Shown here one piece after another: positions 31,559 to 35,835 of a stretch of 35,835 bases of DNA. Source of the stretch: Candidatus Hydrogenedentota bacterium (GTDB lineage Bacteria; Hydrogenedentota; Hydrogenedentia; Hydrogenedentales; CAITNO01). The notes below the pieces were generated by a model. It did not search any database, had not been told where the DNA came from, and saw nothing but the letters and a program-made list of their open reading frames with translations. Position 1 is the stretch's first letter, and every line of letters begins with the position of its first letter. The position numbers and the translations under genes are program-made. The stretch covers positions 1 to 35,835 of the forward strand of contig JAAYBR010000105.1 of assembly GCA_012730045.1 (NCBI GenBank). Reading direction: 5' to 3'.

Positions 31559-32860
31559 ATGAGCTTGCCGGACTCCCAAAACCGCGCCGTCCGCACCGAT
31601 TCCGCGCTTTCGCCCGGCGCGCGCGCGGCGCTGTCGTGCGGGGCTGCGGCGGGGATGTTCCTGCTGTTCAGCCTCGCCTACTGGCCCCTGCGGCTGAACG
31701 CGCCGCCGCTGGGCGCGTTGCGCCCCTTCCGGCCCGGGGCGGAGGCCGGTCTCTTTGGCCTGGGCGGCCCCGGAGTCTACCTGCTGACGGGACTTGCCGC
31801 CTTCGCGGTGACCGCCGCGCTGACCCCCCTCTTCCGGCGCATGGCGCTGCGGATCGGCATGCTGGACGCCCCGTCGGAGGCCCGCAAGGTCCACCGCGAC
31901 CCCGTGCCCTATCTCGGGGGGCTCGCCCTCTACGGCGGATTCCTCGCGTGGGTGCTGGCGGTGCAGGCCCTCGCGCCGTGCTATGCGCACCCCTCCTTCC
32001 ACACCCTGGCCACCGTGGGCGCCGGGGTCGTGCTGCTGGGCGCCGCCGACGACGCCGTCGGCCTGCCCGCATGGTTCAAACTGGCGGTGGAACTTGCGCT
32101 GGGCGCCGCGCTGTATTTCTTCGGTTTCGGCGTGCGCGAGCTGATGGACCCGCTGGGCGGCATGGTGCATATCGGCTGGTTTGCCGTGGCGGTGGCGGCG
32201 CTGTGGGTGGCGGGCCTGATGAACGCTGTGAACTTCGTGGACGGCCTGGACGGCCTCGCCGCCGGGGTGACGGCCCTCTGCGCGCTGTCGCTGCTGGCTG
32301 TGGGCCTGCGCAACGACCAGGTCCTGTCCGTGATGCTCATGTCCGGCCTGCTGGGCATGGCCGCCGCCTTCCTGCTGTTCAACTTTCACCCGGCGAGCAT
32401 CTTCATGGGCGACGCCGGGGCGCTGTTCCTGGGGCTGGTGATCGGTGCGGCCACGCTGATCGAGGAGCAGAAGGGCGCGGCGGTGATCGCCCTGGCGGCG
32501 CCCATGACCGCGCTCGCCGTGCCGCTGGCCGACACGGCCCTCAGTTTCGCGCGGCGGCTGGCCCGCGCGCGCCGGGGCGGCTTCTTCGAGCCGGACCGGG
32601 CCCACCTGCACCACCGTCTGCTTGCCCTCGGACTGGGCCACCGGGGTGCCGTGCTGGTATTGTATGCCGTGACCGCCGCCATGGGGCCCCTGGCCTGGGT
32701 GGTGGACGGCATGTCGCCCGCGCGCCGCTATCCGCTGCTAGCGCTGCCGGTCGGCGTGCTGACGCTGTCGGTGCTGGCCCTGAGGCGGGCCGAAGGGCGG
32801 CGGCGGAACGCGGAAGGAAAACGGGATGACGCGGGAGACAACGGCAACGCGGGGGCTTGA
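31559..32860 (+). CDS. WecA/MraY-family undecaprenyl-phosphate sugar-1-phosphate transferase
   Basis: 433-residue polytopic membrane enzyme that moves a sugar 1-phosphate (often GlcNAc-1-P) from a UDP-sugar onto undecaprenyl phosphate, the first step of lipid-linked glycan synthesis. Family motifs: KVHRDPVPYLGGLAL; the Asp pair in GAADDAVGLP (D164, D165); NFVDGLDGLAAG (225-236); FMGDAGALFLG; and the His-rich cytoplasmic loop DRAHLHHRLLALGLGHR, which marks WecA/TagO rather than MraY. The first 30 residues before the first helix are longer than usual. It overlaps the next gene by 35 bases, so they are coupled. It is divergent from uppP. No good ribosome site precedes the ATG. Confidence 0.92.
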   Translation: MSLPDSQNRAVRTDSALSPGARAALSCGAAAGMFLLFSLAYWPLRLNAPPLGALRPFRPGAEAGLFGLGGPGVYLLTGLAAFAVTAALTPLFRRMALRIGMLDAPSEARKVHRDPVPYLGGLALYGGFLAWVLAVQALAPCYAHPSFHTLATVGAGVVLLGAADDAVGLPAWFKLAVELALGAALYFFGFGVRELMDPLGGMVHIGWFAVAVAALWVAGLMNAVNFVDGLDGLAAGVTALCALSLLAVGLRNDQVLSVMLMSGLLGMAAAFLLFNFHPASIFMGDAGALFLGLVIGAATLIEEQKGAAVIALAAPMTALAVPLADTALSFARRLARARRGGFFEPDRAHLHHRLLALGLGHRGAVLVLYAVTAAMGPLAWVVDGMSPARRYPLLALPVGVLTLSVLALRRAEGRRRNAEGKRDDAGDNGNAGA

Positions 32861-34190
32861 CGCGCCCGGTCTCGGATTCCGCCTCGGCGTGCTGGACTGC
32901 GCCGCGGCCGCGGGCGCGGTGTTTCTGCCCATGTTCCTGCGGTATGGGGGCGCGCCGCCCTCCGAACATCTCATGACCTCGCAGGCGTGGTTTCCCGTGC
33001 TGCTGGCCTGCCGGCTCGCGGCGGCGCAGGCCTTCGGCCTCTACGATCTCCGGCGCAGGCTCCAGGCGGCGGACCATGTGTTCGGCGGAATGGCGGCGGC
33101 CTGTTTCGGCGTGCTGCCGGGCTATCTGGTCATCGCCCTGGTCCAGCTGTATTACCTGCCCCTCGCGCAGTTCTCCCGCGCCGTCGTGCTGGGGGACCTT
33201 CTGCTCATGGCCCTGTGGTTCGGGGCGTCGCGCGCGGCGGCGCTGGGCCTGCTGCGCCGCGGGGGATACCGGCTGCGCATCGCCACCGCCGGGACCGGCG
33301 CGGACCGCGCCGCGCTGGCCGACGAGTTGAAGCGGCATGCCCCCGCGCTGGCGGCCCCCGCAGGCGCCTGGGAGCCGGGCAGGGACGGGGTCTTCGCCGA
33401 ATGGCTGGCGCGCGAGACGCCGGATGTCGTGCTGTTGGAGACGGGCGGTCTCGAGGACCGGCACATCACCGAGGTGATCACCGCGTGCGACGCGGCGGGG
33501 GTGGAGGTGTGGGTGTGCCCCGGCCTGCGGCTGGCCCTGTTCGGCGCGGCGGACGTGTTCAGCCTGGGCGGCATCCCGCTGGTCCGGCTGAACGGCGCCG
33601 GGGCGCGCCCCTGGCAGCGGGCCGTGAAGCGGTGGATGGACCTGGCCGGGGCGGCGGCGGGCCTGGTGCTGCTGTCGCCGCTGCTGGCGCTGGCCGCGCT
33701 GGCGGTGCGGCTCGAATCGGGCGGGCCGGTGCTGTTTGTCCAAGAGCGCCTGGGTCTGGGCTGCGCGCCCTTCCGGCTGGTGAAGTTCCGCAGCATGCGC
33801 ACCGATGCCGAGGCGGCCTCGGGCCCCGTGCTGGCGGAGGCGGACGACCCGCGCGTGACCCCGGTCGGGCGGTGGCTGCGCCGCACCCGGGTGGACGAGC
33901 TGCCGCAGTTGTGGAACGTGCTGCGGGGCGAGATGAGCCTTGTGGGGCCGCGGCCGGAGCGGCCGGAGTTCGCCGGGGAATTCCTGAAAGAGGAACCCCT
34001 CTACCGGCACCGCTTCGTGGTCAAGCCCGGTCTGACGGGCCTCGCGCAGATACACGGCCGCTATGACACGGACTACCGGCAGAAGCTCCGCTACGACCTG
34101 ATCTACATAGGCGGCATGTCCCTGGGCGCCGACCTGCGGCTCCTCGCCGCCACCCTCCGCAGCGTGCTCACGGCGCGGGGGGCGCGCTGA
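32826..34190 (+). CDS. Polyprenyl glycosylphosphotransferase (bacterial sugar transferase, WbaP/WcaJ type)
   Basis: 454-residue membrane enzyme. The N-terminal half has four or five hydrophobic helices and a Rossmann-like middle segment. The C-terminal catalytic domain (from about 265) shows KRWMDLAGAAAGLVLLSP, GGPVLFVQERLGLGCAPFRLVKFRSMRTDAE, the signature RTRVDELPQLWNVLRGEMSLVGPRPERPEF, and KPGLTGLAQIHGR. It transfers hexose-1-phosphate to undecaprenyl phosphate to start an exopolysaccharide or O-antigen unit. The start overlaps the WecA-like gene. The stop overlaps the flippase start by one base (TGATG). A second initiating transferase beside the WecA-like one suggests two lipid-linked glycans, or that one of them makes a modified unit. 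Confidence 0.93.
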   Translation: MTRETTATRGLDAPGLGFRLGVLDCAAAAGAVFLPMFLRYGGAPPSEHLMTSQAWFPVLLACRLAAAQAFGLYDLRRRLQAADHVFGGMAAACFGVLPGYLVIALVQLYYLPLAQFSRAVVLGDLLLMALWFGASRAAALGLLRRGGYRLRIATAGTGADRAALADELKRHAPALAAPAGAWEPGRDGVFAEWLARETPDVVLLETGGLEDRHITEVITACDAAGVEVWVCPGLRLALFGAADVFSLGGIPLVRLNGAGARPWQRAVKRWMDLAGAAAGLVLLSPLLALAALAVRLESGGPVLFVQERLGLGCAPFRLVKFRSMRTDAEAASGPVLAEADDPRVTPVGRWLRRTRVDELPQLWNVLRGEMSLVGPRPERPEFAGEFLKEEPLYRHRFVVKPGLTGLAQIHGRYDTDYRQKLRYDLIYIGGMSLGADLRLLAATLRSVLTARGAR

Positions 34191-35587
34191 TGGCCGGACC
34201 GGAGACCTCCGCCCGGCCGCTCCTGCGGCTGGGGATGCTCTGGTCCGCCGAGGCCGTCCAGAAAGCCCTCTCGTTCCTGCTCTTTGTCGCGCTGTCGCGC
34301 GGGCTGACGGTACCGGAGAACGGACTCTACGGGCTCTACCTGTCCCTGTTCCCCCTGTTCGCCGTGGTGATGAACTGGGGGGTGTCGGACATTCTGACCC
34401 GCGAGACGGCCTGCGCGCCGGAGCGGTCGCGGCGGCTCCTCGCGGCGGGCCTTTTCGGGCAGACCGCCGTCGCCCTGCCGGTGCTGCTGCTGGCGGCGGG
34501 CGCATGGGCGCTGCTGCGCGGGGACCGGGCCACGGCGGCGCTCGTGACCGCCTTGGCGGTGCTGCCGCTGTCCTGGGGCCGCTCTTCTTTGGGCGTTTTC
34601 ACGGGGCACGAACATTTCGGCGCGGTGGCGCTGGGGCAGGTGCTCCTGCGCGCGCTGGCCGTCGGCGCGACCCTGGCGATGCTCTGGGCCGGGGCGGGCG
34701 TGCCTGCGCTGGTGGGCGTGCTGGGCCCCGTGCATCTGCTGTGGGCGGGCGGGATGACCGTCTGCGCCTGGCGGTGGTTTGGCGGGGAGGACCGCGCGCC
34801 CTCTGCGGCGGACACGCGCTGGCTCCTGCGCGAGGGTGCGCCGGTGATGGCGGGCGGCTTCGCCGCCACGGCCTATTTCGCCGTGGACCTGCTGGTGCTC
34901 GGCCTCTTCTTGGACGGCGACGCCCTCGGGCGCTATGCCCTCGGCATGCGCTTCCTGTTCATGCTCATGCCCCTGACGGAGGCCGTGGGCGGCGTGGTGT
35001 TCCCCGGACTCAGCCGCGCCGCGCGCGAGGACGCCGCGGCGTCCGCCCGGGCGTTGGAGGATGCCTGGCGGCTTGCCGTGGAGGTGGGCCTGCCGCTGGC
35101 CGCGGGCGCGCTGCTGCTTGCGGAGCCCCTCACCGTTTTTCTCGGCGGCGACCAGTATGCGGGCGCGGGGTTCACCCTTTCCGGGCTCACCGTGGCCGCC
35201 GCCCTCTTTCTGCCCGCGCTGGTCGGGCAGGCCCAGCTTCGTGCCCGGGGCATGCAGGCCCTGGCCGCCGTCCTCTTTGCCGGAGCGGCGATCCTCAAGA
35301 CCGCCGGGGCGTTTCTGCTGTCCCCCGCCTTCGGCGGCAACGGTCTGGTCTGGCTCAACATCGCCCTTGGCGCGGGTCTGGCCGCGGTCCTTTTCGCCGC
35401 CTCCGCGCGCGGACTCGGCGTGTCCGTCCGGCGCATGGCCCTCGGCGCCCTGCCCGCCGCAGGCGCGACCCTCCTCATGGCCGCCGTGGTGTTTTCCCTC
35501 CGCGGGTTCCCCGTGCTGTTTCCCGTGTGCACTGGCGCCGTCGTGTACGGCGCCGCGGTGCTGCCCTTCCACAGGCACCGGAACTGA
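34190..35587 (+). CDS. Polysaccharide flippase, Wzx/MATE-like (MOP superfamily)
   Basis: 465-residue membrane protein with about twelve hydrophobic segments and few charged residues between them. The N-terminus (LGMLWSAEAVQKALSFLLFVALSRGLTVPENGLYGLY) matches the start of the Wzx/RfbX-type polysaccharide exporter family. YFAVDLLVLGLFLDGDALGRYALGMR is the second conserved block. Such proteins turn undecaprenyl-linked oligosaccharides across the inner membrane. It is translationally coupled to the sugar transferase gene by a one-base overlap, which makes a three-gene glycan assembly block. No polymerase (Wzy) or chain-length (Wzz) gene is visible here. Sequence conservation in this family is weak. 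Confidence 0.88.
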   Translation: MAGPETSARPLLRLGMLWSAEAVQKALSFLLFVALSRGLTVPENGLYGLYLSLFPLFAVVMNWGVSDILTRETACAPERSRRLLAAGLFGQTAVALPVLLLAAGAWALLRGDRATAALVTALAVLPLSWGRSSLGVFTGHEHFGAVALGQVLLRALAVGATLAMLWAGAGVPALVGVLGPVHLLWAGGMTVCAWRWFGGEDRAPSAADTRWLLREGAPVMAGGFAATAYFAVDLLVLGLFLDGDALGRYALGMRFLFMLMPLTEAVGGVVFPGLSRAAREDAAASARALEDAWRLAVEVGLPLAAGALLLAEPLTVFLGGDQYAGAGFTLSGLTVAAALFLPALVGQAQLRARGMQALAAVLFAGAAILKTAGAFLLSPAFGGNGLVWLNIALGAGLAAVLFAASARGLGVSVRRMALGALPAAGATLLMAAVVFSLRGFPVLFPVCTGAVVYGAAVLPFHRHRN

Positions 35588-35590
35588 GCA

Positions 35591-35690
35591 GGCGCGGACA
35601 GACACGGACCCGGCACGGACGGACACGGACAAAGCACCGGAAAGACGCATGCCCTGTCCATATTGTCCATAGTGTCCATGCAGCCCATTG
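35591..35690. repeat. Intergenic repeat related to the 9-base tandem motif
   Basis: Starts with GCGCGGAC then GACACGGACCC, which matches 8960-8978 with one base different. It ends in a reverse-strand run of ATGGACNNN units (ATGGACACT, ATGGACAAT, ATGGACAGG; about 35650-35680). It fills most of the 192-base gap between the flippase and the last gene. Confidence 0.65.
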
Positions 35691-35779
35691 CATGCCCGTC
35701 CCCCAGATGAAAACCAGTCAAACCAGCGGCTAGAATGGCACCAGACGCCCCACGGGCACGAACCAAGGAGGAACGGAAC

Positions 35780-35835
35780 ATGGCCAAGGTGCTGCTGCCG
35801 CTGGCGGACGGGTGCGAGGAGCTGGAGGCGGTGAC
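35780..35835 (+). CDS. DJ-1/PfpI family protein (5' fragment)
   Basis: Only 18 codons lie inside the window: MAKVLLPLADGCEELEAV. This is the typical N-terminus of DJ-1/ThiJ/PfpI-family proteins such as YajL, with the conserved Glu of the active site in GCEELEAV. AAGGAGG stands eight bases before the ATG. The active-site cysteine and the rest lie beyond the window, so the subfamily is open. Confidence 0.75.
   Translation, partial: MAKVLLPLADGCEELEAV

Noticed and set aside
31133-32641. 502-codon minus-strand frame overlapping the WecA-like gene and uppP
   Set aside because: It mixes an out-of-frame antisense stretch with an out-of-frame copy of uppP; no domain of its own.
1-35835. CRISPR array
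   Set aside because: The repeats seen are palindromic, irregularly spaced and in pairs; no array of equal repeats with unique spacers and no cas gene.
1-35835. tRNA or rRNA genes
   Set aside because: No cloverleaf with tRNA-like TTCGAATC/T-arm and CCA-end features, and no rRNA-like conserved blocks were found in the gaps.

Overview
The window is GC-rich (about two thirds G+C) bacterial chromosomal DNA, densely coded on both strands, with no tRNA, rRNA, CRISPR array, transposase or phage gene that I can see. Several traits together fit an uncultured Gram-negative lineage of the Hydrogenedentota, Planctomycetota or PVC type: Tat-exported sulfatase and Gfo/Idh/MocA proteins, several exported or lipoprotein glycoside hydrolases, a Ser/Thr kinase with a zinc ribbon, an orphan HydG, and families of small palindromic intergenic repeats. 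The phylum assignment is inference; no marker gene here settles it.

Layout. 1-3.8 kb (minus): a membrane protein of unknown function, a GH1-like protein that has lost its nucleophile, and a DNA photolyase. 3.8-4.45 kb: a gene-free mosaic of palindromic repeats. 4.5-10.1 kb: dprA, an exported clan GH-A glycoside hydrolase, a Tat-exported sulfatase (minus) and a membrane-anchored SGNH hydrolase. 10.2-12.2 kb: a TetR regulator converging on hydG, the two stop codons sharing one 11-bp palindrome. 12.4-14.9 kb: an exported MsrB-MsrA fusion, then an N-acetylglutamate-synthase-like gene overlapping proC, preceded by a possible arginine attenuator. 14.9-20.3 kb: three tightly packed exported carbohydrate genes (GHL10-like lipoprotein, two-domain SGNH lipoprotein, GH31). 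20.4-22 kb: HAD hydrolase, an inverted repeat, hemolysin III family protein. 22.1-24.5 kb (minus): zinc ribbon, LemA and M48 peptidase operon. 24.6-28.5 kb: a small exported protein, a Gfo/Idh/MocA gene broken by an in-frame amber codon, a sialidase-like BNR protein and a KynB-type cyclase. 28.7-35.6 kb: a Ser/Thr kinase, uppP, and a surface-polysaccharide block (WecA-like transferase, polyprenyl glycosylphosphotransferase, flippase). The window ends inside a DJ-1/PfpI gene.

Themes. One is breakdown of complex, partly sulfated glycans outside the cytoplasm. Another is undecaprenyl-linked glycan assembly: WecA-like priming, sugar-phosphate transfer, flipping, and lipid-carrier recycling by UppP. 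Glutamate feeds both arginine (NAGS) and proline (ProC). Several promoters have an extended -10 box of the form TGnTATnnT.

Most notable: (1) the shared stop-codon palindrome between tetR and hydG; (2) a promoter, a five-codon Arg-containing ORF and a strong terminator upstream of the NAGS gene, with promoter-to-ATG geometry identical to that of the wecA-like gene, suggesting leaderless starts; (3) the clean in-frame TAG in the oxidoreductase; (4) the GH1 homologue without its nucleophile; (5) at least five families of palindromic repeats.
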